Source: Alkalihalobacterium alkalinitrilicum
Lineage (GTDB): Bacteria; Bacillota; Bacilli; Bacillales; Bacillaceae_F
Length of the DNA: 64,000 bases
NCBI RefSeq assembly: GCF_002019605.1
Contig: NZ_KV917368.1
Location: 3,669,848-3,733,847 of the forward strand
Reading direction: 5' to 3'
In this document: piece after piece, positions 22,010 to 33,461 of the stretch
Layout: each line of letters starts with the position of its first letter
Position numbering within the stretch: the first letter of the stretch is position 1
Notes under the pieces: model-generated
What the model saw: the letters and a program-made list of their open reading frames with translations, nothing else
What the model was told of the DNA's origin: nothing
The model's database searches: none
Made by a program: the position numbers and the translations under genes

Positions 22010-23236
22010 TTACTTTAATATGGTTATTTTTACTTGTCTAGAACCCCAACGATAAGCTTCTGACTTCGTCGGGACATGGACATCTATTTTATTACCACGT
22101 ATAGCGCCACCTGTATCACCTGCTATCGCTTCACCATAACCTTCAACATGTACTCTAGAACCTAACGGAATCACATTAGGGTCAACAGCAATCACTTTCA
22201 TATTACGGTTATTATTCAAGTTAATTCCCGTTGCTGTAATTCCACTACAACCACTACAATTCGCTGTATATGCTGTTGCTGTTACCGTCATAGTTCTTCC
22301 ACTACCACTCGAAGTTGAAGTTTGACTAGTAGAAGGACTACTTCCACGAGAAACGGTTGGGGTGGGTTGGCGTGTACCAACTGCGACCACTCGGTCCTTA
22401 CTATCTCTTGTCGTTTCTGTCTTAACTAATTCTCTTGAAACTTCCTTGCCATCTTCTAAAATGACTTCGTAATGTTTTTCAACAAGACCATTTTGTCCTG
22501 TTTCCACTACTTTCTCATTTCCTTTTTGCAACGAACTGTCATTTCTCGTTACCGTTGCAAATGCAACTGCTTCTTCCACTACATCGGTGACTTTTTCTAC
22601 TCTAACTACCTTGATATCTTCTTCACTATTCAGTTCTTCCTCTAGAGCTGGTTCAACACGATCCAACTCACCTAGGGTGATCGATTCTCTTTCTAAAAAG
22701 TCAGCGACAGTAGTCGAAGTTGTCCATACCTCATGTTCTTCCCCGTCACTTTTGACTCTTACCATAAAAGCAGATTCATACGTAACATTCATCTCAGGTT
22801 GGATTTCTGTGTTTAAGCTAGGAATGATTTTATCATGTTCTTTAACGGTAAGTTGTAATTCTGATACTAAACCTTCTACACTTTCAGCAGTTGTCCATAA
22901 TTGTCTTTCGTCTCCATTTATGACGATATGAACCTCTTTTGCCTTTTTCCAACTTATAGACATATTTCCTATAACTTTTTCATCAATTGCTGGCTCTAAC
23001 TTATCATAATCTCCAATTTCAAACCCAAGTTCTTCCATAACTTCGGCAACTGTTTTTGCATGAGTTCGAATCATAATCTCTTCTTCATCTGCTATTACAG
23101 TTAAATTCGCTTTCGTTGTTTCATAGATTACAAAGCTCATTGCACCGATTATAAGGACAAAACTTAGTATAGAGATCGTCAGCTTTTTCCCAAAACTTAG
23201 ATTGGAAAAAAGTGAGCTTATCCTACTGGGTTCCAT
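22010..23236 (-). CDS. yabE: YabE, DUF348/G5/3D-domain cell-wall protein (Rpf-like)
   Basis: A 408-aa exported protein: membrane anchor at about 17-40 (KKLTISILSFVLIIGAMSFV), three DUF348 repeats (about 45-205, each ending in a WTT motif), a G5 domain (about 210-290), a Ser/Thr/Pro linker (near 295-320), and a C-terminal 3D domain with three conserved Asp (AVDPN, AGDTGGA, KIDVHVP). The layout is that of cell-wall hydrolases of the YabE/resuscitation-promoting class, probably a lytic transglycosylase acting on peptidoglycan. Monocistronic, with its own terminator. Confidence 0.93.
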   Translation of the reverse strand: MEPSRISSLFSNLSFGKKLTISILSFVLIIGAMSFVIYETTKANLTVIADEEEIMIRTHAKTVAEVMEELGFEIGDYDKLEPAIDEKVIGNMSISWKKAKEVHIVINGDERQLWTTAESVEGLVSELQLTVKEHDKIIPSLNTEIQPEMNVTYESAFMVRVKSDGEEHEVWTTSTTVADFLERESITLGELDRVEPALEEELNSEEDIKVVRVEKVTDVVEEAVAFATVTRNDSSLQKGNEKVVETGQNGLVEKHYEVILEDGKEVSRELVKTETTRDSKDRVVAVGTRQPTPTVSRGSSPSTSQTSTSSGSGRTMTVTATAYTANCSGCSGITATGINLNNNRNMKVIAVDPNVIPLGSRVHVEGYGEAIAGDTGGAIRGNKIDVHVPTKSEAYRWGSRQVKITILK

Positions 23237-23342
23237 GTTTAATCTTCCCCCTTCTCAAGGTACGAATTATAAACATTTCACCTCCCTTTGTCAACTGTTG
23301 TATTAGTCACTTGTTTCTTTCATAACATCTATTATCCACAAA

Positions 23343-23406
23343 AACACCGAAGAAGGAAACAAAAACTTATCGACAAGTTAAATGTATGCGAGCTCTCTTC
23401 GGTGTA
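23343..23406 (-). terminator. Hairpin between tatD and yabE
   Basis: ACACCGAAGA (23344-23353) pairs with TCTTCGGTGT (23396-23405) across a 42-nt loop; TTTTTGTGG follows on the minus strand. Likely terminator of tatD, though the loop is long. Confidence 0.5.
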
Positions 23407-23467
23407 GAACTTATACGAACAGAAGGAAAATTAGACAAGCTCTCTGACAATCCGACATAATCTTTTA

Positions 23468-24244
23468 TCACAAAATGTTAAATAATTTTTTAGCATTCTC
23501 TGTCGTTTGTTTAGCCAATTGCTCAAGCGACATCCCTTTTAAATCTGCAATCTGTTGTGCAACAAGTGATACATATGCAGGTTCATTTCTTTTCCCCCGA
23601 TATGGGTGTGGTGATAAATACGGACAATCGGTTTCGATTAACAAACGATCTAAAGGTACTTCTACCGCTACTTCTTTTGGCTTTTTTGCATTTTTAAAAG
23701 TTACTGGACCACCAAAAGATATGTGGAAATTCATTTCTAAACATGCTTTTGCGATTTCTACACTTCCACTAAAACAGTGCATAATTCCACCGACTTTTCC
23801 TGCCTCTTCTTCTTTTAAAATATCAACAATATCTTGGCTTGCTTCACGATTATGAATAATTATTGGCAAATTGACTTTTTTAGCTAAACGAATTTGTTTT
23901 CGAAATACGTCTTTCTGAATATCTTTTGGTGACTTATCCCAATGATAGTCTAGCCCCATTTCGCCTAGAGCAACCACTTTGGGATGAGATGCTAATTCTT
24001 CGAGCCAGTGTAAATGTTGATCTGTCATTTCTATAGCGTCTACAGGATGCCAGCCGACTGCTGCATATATCTTTTTATTTTCTTCAGCAATTTCTAAAGC
24101 GCCTCGAATTGTCTTTTCATCAAATCCAACAACAACCATGTATTCAACGCCTTCTTCTTGAGCTCTTTTAATGACTTCAGCTCGATCTTCTTCAAATTGT
24201 TCGGCGTTAAGGTGAACATGCGTATCAAATAACAAAGTATTCAT
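23468..24244 (-). CDS. tatD: TatD-family metal-dependent DNase/hydrolase
   Basis: A 258-aa TIM-barrel hydrolase with the full TatD metal-site set: DTHVHLN at residues 7-13, GEMGLDYHW near 95, IIHNREA near 130, HCFSG near 155 and ETDCPYLSPHP near 205. Family members are 3'-5' DNases or related phosphoesterases. Follows metS, as yabD does in B. subtilis. Confidence 0.95.
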   Translation of the reverse strand: MNTLLFDTHVHLNAEQFEEDRAEVIKRAQEEGVEYMVVVGFDEKTIRGALEIAEENKKIYAAVGWHPVDAIEMTDQHLHWLEELASHPKVVALGEMGLDYHWDKSPKDIQKDVFRKQIRLAKKVNLPIIIHNREASQDIVDILKEEEAGKVGGIMHCFSGSVEIAKACLEMNFHISFGGPVTFKNAKKPKEVAVEVPLDRLLIETDCPYLSPHPYRGKRNEPAYVSLVAQQIADLKGMSLEQLAKQTTENAKKLFNIL

Positions 24245-24285
24245 CCTTTCATTTTTTATGTTGAGAATAACTTACTGAAGTAAAG

Positions 24286-24315
24286 GGAAAAGAGTAAGCG
24301 TTCCATGCTTACTCT
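24286..24315 (-). terminator. Terminator between metS and tatD
   Basis: AGAGTAAGC/GCTTACTCT stem with a 7-base loop and a T-rich exit on the minus strand. Confidence 0.7.
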
Positions 24316-24336
24316 TAAGCTTCCCAGCTTTGTTCT

Positions 24337-26349
<2,013 letters not shown>

Positions 26350-26441
26350 TTATTACAAATTATTAAGATTTCATTAATAAATCCCATGACCTATTGCTTA
26401 AGTCCTTCTTTCGATTTACACTTTAGCTGTGCAAGACATAC

Positions 26442-26700
26442 AAAAAAGCCCTCATCCAACAAGGGACGAGAGCGAACTCACGTGGTACCACCCTATTTCC
26501 CCATTCTTTCACAAGAACAGGCTCCATAAGTCATTGACTCCTCTATTAACGCTAGAGTACGTTGCTCCCTTATTAACCGTTTAACTCGAAAGCAATTCCT
26601 CACTGGACCATCTTCTAATAAGTGACTATACTGGTTCTCAGCAATCCCAGCTCTCTGCCATTAGCATTTAGCTAAAATAGTCATCCTATTATACTCATCC
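26442..26700 (-). promoter_or_regulatory. T-box riboswitch leader of metS
   Basis: Minus-strand leader with GGTGGTACCACG (complement of about 26480-26493), the terminator/antiterminator arms (26442-26475, ending in TTTTTT), and stem I with AGAGAGCTGGG. The specifier appears as AGAAG-ATG-GTC, with ATG at 26611-26609, matching Met. Uncharged tRNA-Met should pair there and allow read-through into metS. Confidence 0.92.
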
Positions 26701-26929
26701 GTTCATCGGAAATCGTATTCACTTCTTTATAAGTAAAGTAACAGCATTTGCGAAGACATTTGCCATCTTGTTTACTACGCTACATTTCTTCGCACTAAAC
26801 ATGTACCGAGGAAGTGTTCTTCCTAAAACTAACTAGAAGACGCAAATATGATGACTCCATACTTTTTAACAACCTATTTACGTTTTTCCACATCCCACCA
26901 AAAAATATACCTAACAATTAGGACCAATG
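26701..26929. other. Intergenic stretch between herA-like gene and metS leader
   Basis: About 230 bp. Read leftward it must hold the metS promoter, but no clean sigma-A pair was found. It contains an imperfect hairpin with GCGAAG/CTTCGC ends (about 26757-26795) and a GGAAG/CTTCC hairpin near 26810. No gene seen. Confidence 0.4.
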
Positions 26930-28762
26930 TCAAGGGCGATCATAGATTGTTGCAAATGGATTTTTTACTTTCTTTAACTTGCTTTTTTCTACTAATTTTT
27001 CTAACTCTTTTTTCAATTGAACAACGTCCCAGTTTTGGTTGAGGACTTGATTGATTTCATCGTTATGTCGCATTAATGCGGTTTCCGATAATGGAAGGAG
27101 AGAATCTATTGCTTTGTACAACTCTTCATCACTTTGTTCATTCACCATTTTTAACTCATCAAAAGGGTTCAATACATGTGGGCTCGTCGTATCCGAAAGA
27201 CGAATTCGGACTGCAATCGTCCTGCCGAATATAGCAGAAGAAACAAATACATCTCCCGACCGTAAATAAGGCAATCGTTTTCCTTCCTCTTGAGTTAAAT
27301 CGGTTTCTTCTTTAATCGTTTGAATGTCTGTACCGCGAACGGTGCGGAAGACAAACTTTGAGTTTAATTGTGCAGTAATCGTTTCATCTAACAGTGTCGG
27401 TCGTTGGGTTGCAAAAATAAGAAATACTCCATATTTCCGACCTTCTTGAGCAATTTCTTTTAGGACACCTTTTGCTGGAGCATCATACCCTTTAGGAGCA
27501 AAATTATGAGCCTCATCTGTTACTATAATAAAAGGTGGAAAAAACGTTCCTTGTTCATTTTGCAGTTTTGCATCCTTATAAGTTCTACGTTTCATATAAA
27601 GCGAACCGATCACATAACTTGAAAACACTTGTAGAAGCCATACAGACCCTTGAATGACAACCAATTTCCCGTTACTTAACCCTTGTTCAATCGCTCGAAT
27701 ATTATGTTGAAAGAGTCCTGCTTGATAAAGACGGTTTAACCGCCACTGGATTGCCTTGACCGACGATAATGGTAAGCTACCAAACTGGTTTAAAAGCTTC
27801 TGATATGTATCATATTGTTCTAATTGCTCGCGCGTGAGTCCATTTCCATCATAAATAAATGCATCAACTTTTTGCTTTCCTAACTCAAGTGCCTCGACTA
27901 AGTTAGCTATTCGATCGCTAAACGATTGATGACTATCTTTTCGTTTATGTACACTTTGAATGACATTCACCATTGATTCCGTTAACGAACCAGCTGCTCC
28001 TAGCAACCGTTCAATATCTCTAGTAGTTAAGGAACTAAAATCTACACCGACATCTCTCCCAATTTGTACAGACAGAAACCTATTTTTGTATTGATTTTCC
28101 TCTACTTCGTTCGATACATGGTTAAAACTCATTTCAAAATGAGGATCAAAAACAATCGTTGGTATAGATTGTTTCATAATTTCTTCTAACATCACACGTA
28201 AACCAAATGATTTTCCTGACCCAGAGCCACCAAAAACTCCAATGTGAGGGTATTGTTGCATCGATTTAATATCAAATATAAATGGGACTCCATTTTGTTG
28301 TCGCATCGTTTCATATTCTTGTATATCCATTAAATTGTTCAAATTAGAAGGTAAAGTTTTCAACAAATGATCTGTACTCCGAATTTCCCCTAAAACCAAA
28401 CCTTCTTCTGGTGATACTTTGACTAAATAATGTTGGACTTCAGCGAATTCAGGAGCTCGAACAATGGCTCCCGTTTGAATCGGTTGAATTGCTTCTTCAA
28501 ATAATCTAACTTTGGACAGGTTAATTTCATCTGCACCGATATCGTAACCAAGCTGTTCTAATGTCTTAATGACTTGTGCATCAACGATCCCTTTATCAAA
28601 GCCCATTGGAATAAAACGGTTATACGAAAACGTTTCTACGACTTCACCTTTTGGATTTCCTAGAGTTTCATCTTCTATGAGTAAAATTTCATTTATTCTA
28701 AATTTATGTTCCTTTGAGACAACATAAACTTCGTGTTGAGTCGTAATACCCACTACTTGCAT
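26930..28762 (-). CDS. HerA-like hexameric ATPase/translocase
   Basis: A 610-aa FtsK/HerA-superfamily ATPase. The N-terminal ~150 residues form the HAS-barrel-like region; Walker A FGGSGSGKS is at about 177-185, Walker B VTDEAHNF near 410, and a sensor-like FATQRP near 440, with a conserved TAQLNSKFVFR segment after it. HerA proteins form rings that translocate DNA and partner with NurA for end resection. The NurA-type nuclease gene ends 23 bp upstream, so they are one unit. This pair is absent from the B. subtilis metS-abrB interval. A repair or anti-phage role is inference. Confidence 0.88.
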   Translation of the reverse strand: MQVVGITTQHEVYVVSKEHKFRINEILLIEDETLGNPKGEVVETFSYNRFIPMGFDKGIVDAQVIKTLEQLGYDIGADEINLSKVRLFEEAIQPIQTGAIVRAPEFAEVQHYLVKVSPEEGLVLGEIRSTDHLLKTLPSNLNNLMDIQEYETMRQQNGVPFIFDIKSMQQYPHIGVFGGSGSGKSFGLRVMLEEIMKQSIPTIVFDPHFEMSFNHVSNEVEENQYKNRFLSVQIGRDVGVDFSSLTTRDIERLLGAAGSLTESMVNVIQSVHKRKDSHQSFSDRIANLVEALELGKQKVDAFIYDGNGLTREQLEQYDTYQKLLNQFGSLPLSSVKAIQWRLNRLYQAGLFQHNIRAIEQGLSNGKLVVIQGSVWLLQVFSSYVIGSLYMKRRTYKDAKLQNEQGTFFPPFIIVTDEAHNFAPKGYDAPAKGVLKEIAQEGRKYGVFLIFATQRPTLLDETITAQLNSKFVFRTVRGTDIQTIKEETDLTQEEGKRLPYLRSGDVFVSSAIFGRTIAVRIRLSDTTSPHVLNPFDELKMVNEQSDEELYKAIDSLLPLSETALMRHNDEINQVLNQNWDVVQLKKELEKLVEKSKLKKVKNPFATIYDRP

Positions 28763-28785
28763 TGTACTCTCTTCCTTCCCATATT

Positions 28786-29751
28786 TTAATACAACCTATC
28801 CATACGTTTTGGCGAAAATAGCCGTTGTTTTAATTCTGGTTGAATGTATTGTTCGACTAACGCTTCAACTAATTTATCTGAAATTCGTACGTCGCGATCA
28901 ACCATATCCAGAAATAGTGGAATTCCCCTTCCTTCTTTCGGTGTAGTTGAATAAAGAAAATCACATATTGGTTCCATTTCTTCTTTTTGTTCAATTAATA
29001 TATCTACGCCAATAACCGCTGGGTCAGATGATGGTCTAAGCCATGCTGTGTGAACATGAGGCTTATTTTGCGCTTTTTCCATAAAGAGCATTTCACCTTG
29101 TTTTAGGACACCAAAGAGTAAATCACGGTCATACACATTCTGTTGACCTTGGGCTTCTTTAAACTCTAAGTCTAACTCTTGATATAGAAAACTTGTTCCA
29201 ACTTCTTCAGTTACTCCAATTAATAATGTTTCTTTATGAAGAGCTAATTGTTTCACTTCTTGCCAAAGCAGAGGAGCATCAATGGCATAATGCGTTAGCG
29301 ATCCGTCCATTAAAATAAGCTTTAATGAACAGTCTTCCATCATAGCTTTAGCGGCTAGTAACTCTAGTTCGGCCATCCGTTTGGAGCGTATTCGCTTTTG
29401 GGTTTCTAACTCTTCTTCTTCTAAAACTTCTAGTAATGGCGTATAGAGATCAAATTCCCATTTTTCATATCCTTTTAACGTTCGTGCTAATGCTTGAAAG
29501 AAGTATATGACATGAGGTGGTTCCCCTTTGGTTTGATTTACCGAGCCATCGACTGCTGCTATTTGTAAACCACCAATCCAATTTGACAAAATTCTAAAAT
29601 TGCGCAATTCCATTTGTCGAAAGCATCCATTTTTGTCGAATAAACTTTGTCGAATTGTCGAATTAACCTTTTGTTTATTTCCATATTTCAGTTGTAATTC
29701 TTTATCGATTTTTGTCATTTTTTCTATTAATTGTCTTGAAACTTCTAGCAA
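28786..29751 (-). CDS. nurA: NurA-domain nuclease
   Basis: A 321-aa protein with the NurA core: AAVDGSVNQ (Asp68) and LILMDGSL (Asp149), with acidic residues between them (MAELE, Glu128/Glu130), matching the RNase H-like metal site of NurA; a third conserved region (FLDMVDRDVRIS) is near 280. NurA nucleases resect DNA ends together with HerA. First gene of the nurA-herA pair; divergent from abrB with 214 bp between. Four TGTCGAA heptamers lie within its first 140 bases (see findings). Confidence 0.87.
   Translation of the reverse strand: MLEVSRQLIEKMTKIDKELQLKYGNKQKVNSTIRQSLFDKNGCFRQMELRNFRILSNWIGGLQIAAVDGSVNQTKGEPPHVIYFFQALARTLKGYEKWEFDLYTPLLEVLEEEELETQKRIRSKRMAELELLAAKAMMEDCSLKLILMDGSLTHYAIDAPLLWQEVKQLALHKETLLIGVTEEVGTSFLYQELDLEFKEAQGQQNVYDRDLLFGVLKQGEMLFMEKAQNKPHVHTAWLRPSSDPAVIGVDILIEQKEEMEPICDFLYSTTPKEGRGIPLFLDMVDRDVRISDKLVEALVEQYIQPELKQRLFSPKRMDRLY
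29615..29662. promoter_or_regulatory. Cluster of four Spo0A-box heptamers inside nurA
   Basis: TGTCGAA occurs exactly, in the same orientation, at 29615-29621, 29634-29640, 29648-29654 and 29656-29662. This is the core Spo0A-box. It lies 90-137 bases inside nurA and about 190-240 bases upstream of the abrB promoter. Function inferred only. Confidence 0.5.
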
Positions 29752-29852
29752 CTATTTTCACCTCGCATAATAAAAGCCTTGTTATACAACAATCTAGTTT
29801 AAAATCTAGTAATATTTTCTAGTTATTTACAAAATATTATCGCAAAAATTAA

Positions 29853-29905
29853 TTGACTTGTTTTGGAAACGCTGGTATTCTTAGTTTATAAAGAAATTTG
29901 TCGAA
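29853..29905 (+). promoter_or_regulatory. abrB promoter with downstream Spo0A box
   Basis: TTGACT (29853-29858), 17 bases, TATTCT (29876-29881), then TGTCGAA at 29899-29905, just past the expected start point, followed by a weaker TGACATC. In B. subtilis phosphorylated Spo0A represses abrB from tandem boxes at the same place. Confidence 0.75.
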
Positions 29906-29965
29906 AAATGACATCAATAAAATCAAAATATAACCAATAACCATCGTTTTGGGAGGAGAAATAAC

Positions 29966-30253
29966 ATGAAATCTACAGGTATTGTTCGTAAAGTTGATGA
30001 ATTAGGACGCGTTGTTATTCCGATCGAACTTCGCCGTACACTTGATATTGCAGAGAAAGATGCACTCGAAATCTATGTTGATAACGATCGAATTATCTTA
30101 AAGAAGTATAAGCCTAATATGACTTGCCAAATTACTGGTGAAGTTTCTGATGATAATCTTTCTATTGCAGATGGAAAAATCATCCTAAGTCCTCAAGGGG
30201 CAAAAGCTATCATTGATGAACTTTCAAGCTACTTAGAAAAAGTGGAAAAATAA
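29966..30253 (+). CDS. abrB: Transition-state regulator AbrB
   Basis: A 95-aa AbrB: N-terminal DNA-binding swapped hairpin (STGIVRKVDELGRVVIPIEL, residues 2-21) and a C-terminal multimerisation domain with the conserved Cys in MTCQITGEVS. It represses many post-exponential genes, spoVG among them. One of two plus-strand protein genes here, as in B. subtilis where abrB also opposes its neighbours. GGGAGGAG lies just before the ATG. Confidence 0.97.
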   Translation: MKSTGIVRKVDELGRVVIPIELRRTLDIAEKDALEIYVDNDRIILKKYKPNMTCQITGEVSDDNLSIADGKIILSPQGAKAIIDELSSYLEKVEK

Positions 30254-30267
30254 GTTGATATACAAAT

Positions 30268-30300
30268 TTGGCTCTGCATATGCAGAGCCTTCTCTATTTT
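30268..30300 (+). terminator. abrB terminator
   Basis: Perfect GGCTCTGCAT/ATGCAGAGCC palindrome (30270-30289) followed by TTCTCTATTTT on the plus strand. Confidence 0.8.
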
Positions 30301-31168
30301 ATTTATGAAATTCTGCATACACTTCACGTTTTGGCAGCTGTCTTTCTTTGGCTACTTCTTTAATCGCCTCTTTACTACTCATTTGCTGGTCAATATAATG
30401 TTCGACATGTTCATTGATCGAAAAGTGAGTCCACCATGCCGTATCCATATCATTTGTCACTTCATTCGCTCCATCGACAATAATACAAAACTCTCCCCTT
30501 ATCTGAGAGGATTGACACCACTCTAACACCTCTTGTAATGTACCACGGATAAATTCTTCGTACCTCTTAGTTAATTCGCGACAAACTGCAATTTTCCTAT
30601 CACCAAATTGTTCGAATAGATGATTTAACATTTCCTCTAATCGGTGCGGTGACTCATAAAAAATAATTGGAACTTGAATATTTCTTAGTTGCTCTAGTTC
30701 TTTTTTTCGCTCTTTTTTTTGTCGACTTAAAAATCCGTAATAATAAAAATGTTGGGTATTAAGTCCTGATGCAATTAAAGCCGTAATAGCGGCATTGGCT
30801 CCTGGTAGAGAAATGACTGAAATTCCAGCATCAATACATTCAACGACTAACTCATACCCTGGGTCTGAAATGGCTGGTGTTCCCGCATCGCTTACTAAAG
30901 CAATATCGCGCCCTTCTTTTAATAACTGAAGTAGCTTTTCGCCACTTCCTCGTTTATTATGATCGTGGTAACTTACAAGTCTAGTCTCAATTTCATAATG
31001 TAGACAAAGTTTCTTCGTTTGTCTCGTATCTTCAGCTGCAATGACATCCACTTCTTTTAACATTCGTATGGCTCGAAATGTCATATCTTCTAAGTTACCG
31101 ATAGGCGTTGGAACAAGATATAAGCTTCCTAGTTCGCCTTTTTCTTCAAAGCTTTTTTGTTGCCTCAT
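30299..31168 (-). CDS. rsmI: 16S rRNA (cytidine1402-2'-O)-methyltransferase RsmI
   Basis: A 289-aa SAM-dependent enzyme of the tetrapyrrole methylase fold: LYLVPTPIGNLEDMTFRA near residue 17, AAEDTRQTKKL near 44, SDAGTPAISDPGYELV near 92 and PGANAAITALIASGL near 117. It methylates C1402 in the 16S decoding centre. Its start overlaps the 3' end of yazA by 23 bases. Convergent with abrB. Confidence 0.97.
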   Translation of the reverse strand: MRQQKSFEEKGELGSLYLVPTPIGNLEDMTFRAIRMLKEVDVIAAEDTRQTKKLCLHYEIETRLVSYHDHNKRGSGEKLLQLLKEGRDIALVSDAGTPAISDPGYELVVECIDAGISVISLPGANAAITALIASGLNTQHFYYYGFLSRQKKERKKELEQLRNIQVPIIFYESPHRLEEMLNHLFEQFGDRKIAVCRELTKRYEEFIRGTLQEVLEWCQSSQIRGEFCIIVDGANEVTNDMDTAWWTHFSINEHVEHYIDQQMSSKEAIKEVAKERQLPKREVYAEFHK

Positions 31169-31424
31169 TCGTTAACTTCCCTTCTTGTATTAATTGTTCT
31201 TTCGCCCGTTTTGAAAGTTGTTTAATCGCATATTCTGATTGCATGGCTTCTTGTTTTGTCGCATACTCCTCAAAATACTCCAGTAAAAAAGGGCCTTTTC
31301 CTCGCGTATATTTTGCCCCTTTCCCTTCTTCATGCATTTGTATTCTCCGAGTAACATCCGTCGTATATCCTGTATATAACGAGTCATCTTGACAGCGAAT
31401 CATATATACATAATGATTACCCAT
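31146..31424 (-). CDS. yazA: GIY-YIG nuclease-fold protein YazA
   Basis: A 92-aa UPF0213-type protein that is a single GIY-YIG domain ([20 protein letters not shown] near the start; Glu in the LLEYFEEY region). No cellular substrate is established. I begin at ATG 31424-31422 because the domain starts there; the only SD, AAGGAG, is 16 bases away, so initiation may depend on coupling to yabB, whose stop lies inside the first codons (8-base overlap). Confidence 0.9.
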   Translation of the reverse strand: MGNHYVYMIRCQDDSLYTGYTTDVTRRIQMHEEGKGAKYTRGKGPFLLEYFEEYATKQEAMQSEYAIKQLSKRAKEQLIQEGKLTNEATKKL

Positions 31425-32154
31425 AATAAATTTCTTGAAACTCCTTCGTATACGTTTTTTCATCCTCATAAACCACAATGGTAGGTAAGCATTTAACCCC
31501 TGCATTCCCATCTTTAATACCTTCCACCAGTATGATATTTGCTTCTTTATCTTTTTTCGGTTGCACAAATTGGATTCGCTTCGGTTCAATTCGGTACTTC
31601 CTCATCTTTTCAAATATATCGGTTAACCGTTCGGGTCGATGTACGAGAGCCACTTTTCCTTTTTGTTTAACTAATTTTGCACACGTTTGGATCACATCTT
31701 CAAGCGTACAGTAAATTTCATGCCGAGCGATTTGGAAATGGGGGTTTACATTTCGATCGGATAACTCATTTTTTTCAAAATAAGGAGGGTTACAAGTAAC
31801 GACATCGTATTGTTGAGTTATAATTTCTTTTGGTAGTGCATTAATATCTGCACGTACAAATTGAATTTGCTCCGAAAGTTTATTGATTTTGCAGCTTCTT
31901 ACTGCCATATCATATAGCCGTTCTTGAATTTCTACCCCAGTAATCGTTGCCTTACTTCTCATACTCATCATAATAGGAATAACACCATTGCCTGTACATA
32001 GATCAACAATTTTCCCCTTTTGAATAGGTACATATGAAAACTTTGCTAGTAATACTGCATCAATCGAAAACGAAAATACATCATCCGCCTGAATAATTTG
32101 TAAAGTCCGATTTGGTAAGTAATCTATTCTCTCATTCGTATGTATCGTAACCAT
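31417..32154 (-). CDS. yabB: tRNA1(Val) (adenine37-N6)-methyltransferase-like protein YabB
   Basis: A 245-aa Rossmann methyltransferase: [17 protein letters not shown] (SAM motif I, near residue 48) and VTCNPPYF (motif IV, near 122), the N6-adenine signature seen in TrmN6/YfiC. Target inferred from the family. Overlaps yazA by eight bases. Confidence 0.9.
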   Translation of the reverse strand: MVTIHTNERIDYLPNRTLQIIQADDVFSFSIDAVLLAKFSYVPIQKGKIVDLCTGNGVIPIMMSMRSKATITGVEIQERLYDMAVRSCKINKLSEQIQFVRADINALPKEIITQQYDVVTCNPPYFEKNELSDRNVNPHFQIARHEIYCTLEDVIQTCAKLVKQKGKVALVHRPERLTDIFEKMRKYRIEPKRIQFVQPKKDKEANIILVEGIKDGNAGVKCLPTIVVYEDEKTYTKEFQEIYYG

Positions 32155-32227
32155 CGTTCCCTCCCATTTTCGTTCCGTTATTCATATTGTACACCAACTT
32201 TCATGACTCATTAAAATATGTACAAAA

Positions 32228-32268
32228 AAAAGAGGATGACCCTCAAACCTAATGAGTCACCCTACTAC
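32228..32268 (-). terminator. Terminator after yabA
   Basis: AGGGTGACTCA pairs imperfectly with TGAGGGTCATCCT and is followed by a run of T on the minus strand. Confidence 0.6.
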
Positions 32269-32278
32269 ATGTTATCGA

Positions 32279-32617
32279 TTATTTTTGATTGAAAAATGAT
32301 AAGCAAAAGAGACAATCATCTTTACGAATACTACCGTAATCGGTACTACAAATGTGAAACCCTTCTTGGTACAACCTCGCTAAATTATCGTACCCTTCAC
32401 CTACTGATTTCTTTTTCGTAGAATTTCTCTGTTCAATAGCTTCTTCTTCTACTGTTTCATCGAGGCGTTTTCTTAAGTTTTCATTCTCCAACTTTAAATA
32501 ATGGTTTTCTTCGATGAGAAGAGCAAGCTGCTCCTTTAAACCACGAAGTTCATCGTGCAAACCACCAATACGCTCTTCTATTGAGCTAACTTGTGAGAAA
32601 ATTTCTTTATTATCCAC
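32279..32617 (-). CDS. yabA: Replication initiation control protein YabA
   Basis: A 112-aa protein: N-terminal coiled coil (about 1-60, Leu/Glu-rich heptads) and C-terminal zinc tetrad in HICSTDYG and CLFCLSFF. It binds DnaA and DnaN to limit initiation. I choose GTG 32617-32615, eight bases after GAGG, over the in-frame GTG three codons earlier. Nearly full length for the family. Confidence 0.95.
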   Translation of the reverse strand: MDNKEIFSQVSSIEERIGGLHDELRGLKEQLALLIEENHYLKLENENLRKRLDETVEEEAIEQRNSTKKKSVGEGYDNLARLYQEGFHICSTDYGSIRKDDCLFCLSFFNQK

Positions 32618-32630
32618 GTTTCCCACCTCA

Positions 32631-33461
32631 TTACTCTATGACCTGGGTCGAAACCGTTTCTTCAAAAAGCTCTTCAAGTGTATATTCAACAATTCGCTGT
32701 TGTTCAAATAATTCGACTTGAATGATACGTTCGAGTATGTTAAGCCCAACCACTTTACCGCGTCCATTCGGTGATTGAATTTCCTTACCAATATCAGGTA
32801 AAGCTTGTTTGACGGACTCATAATGATCATTTTCATATTTCAAACAACACATGAGACGACCACATAAACCCGAAATTTTTGCTGGGTTTAAGGATAAGTT
32901 TTGATCCTTCGCCATTTTTATGGACACGGGTTCAAAATCACCTAAAAATGAAGAACAACATAGAATGCGTCCACACGGCCCAATTCCACCAAGCATTTTC
33001 GCTTCATCTCGAACACCTATTTGACGTAATTCAATTCGCGTTCGGAAAATCGCTGCTAAGTCTTTTACAAGCTCTCGAAAGTCAATTCTTCCATCCGCAG
33101 TAAAATAAAAAAGGACTTTATTTCGATCAAACGTATATTCTACATCAACAAGCTTCATATCTAGTTGATGTTCGATGATTTTTTCTTGGCAAACATTGAA
33201 AGCTTTCTTCGCTGCTTCTTTATTCTCATGAACAATCAGCTTGTCTTTTTCGTCTGCTATACGAAGAACTTGCTTTAACGGAAGTACGACATCATTTTCA
33301 CCGACTTCTTTTCTTTCAATGACTACCCTACCATATTCAACCCCTCTTGATGTTTCGACAATTACCCATTCACCATTAGGCAATTCGAATTCACCAGGGG
33401 AAAAGTAATAAATTTTACCCGCTTTTTTAAAGCGAACACCTACGACATGATGCACTATCAA
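32631..33461 (-). CDS. ricT: RicT (YaaT), PSP1-domain component of the Ric/Y complex
   Basis: A 276-aa PSP1-domain protein ([15 protein letters not shown] near 38; [14 protein letters not shown] near 160 and [16 protein letters not shown] near 190 hold the paired Cys that ligate Fe-S clusters in the RicA-RicF-RicT complex). The complex promotes RNase Y-dependent mRNA maturation, biofilm, competence and sporulation. The start is uncertain: TTG 33461-33459 is four bases from GGAGGG; a GTG two codons later has better spacing. Confidence 0.94.
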   Translation of the reverse strand: MIVHHVVGVRFKKAGKIYYFSPGEFELPNGEWVIVETSRGVEYGRVVIERKEVGENDVVLPLKQVLRIADEKDKLIVHENKEAAKKAFNVCQEKIIEHQLDMKLVDVEYTFDRNKVLFYFTADGRIDFRELVKDLAAIFRTRIELRQIGVRDEAKMLGGIGPCGRILCCSSFLGDFEPVSIKMAKDQNLSLNPAKISGLCGRLMCCLKYENDHYESVKQALPDIGKEIQSPNGRGKVVGLNILERIIQVELFEQQRIVEYTLEELFEETVSTQVIE

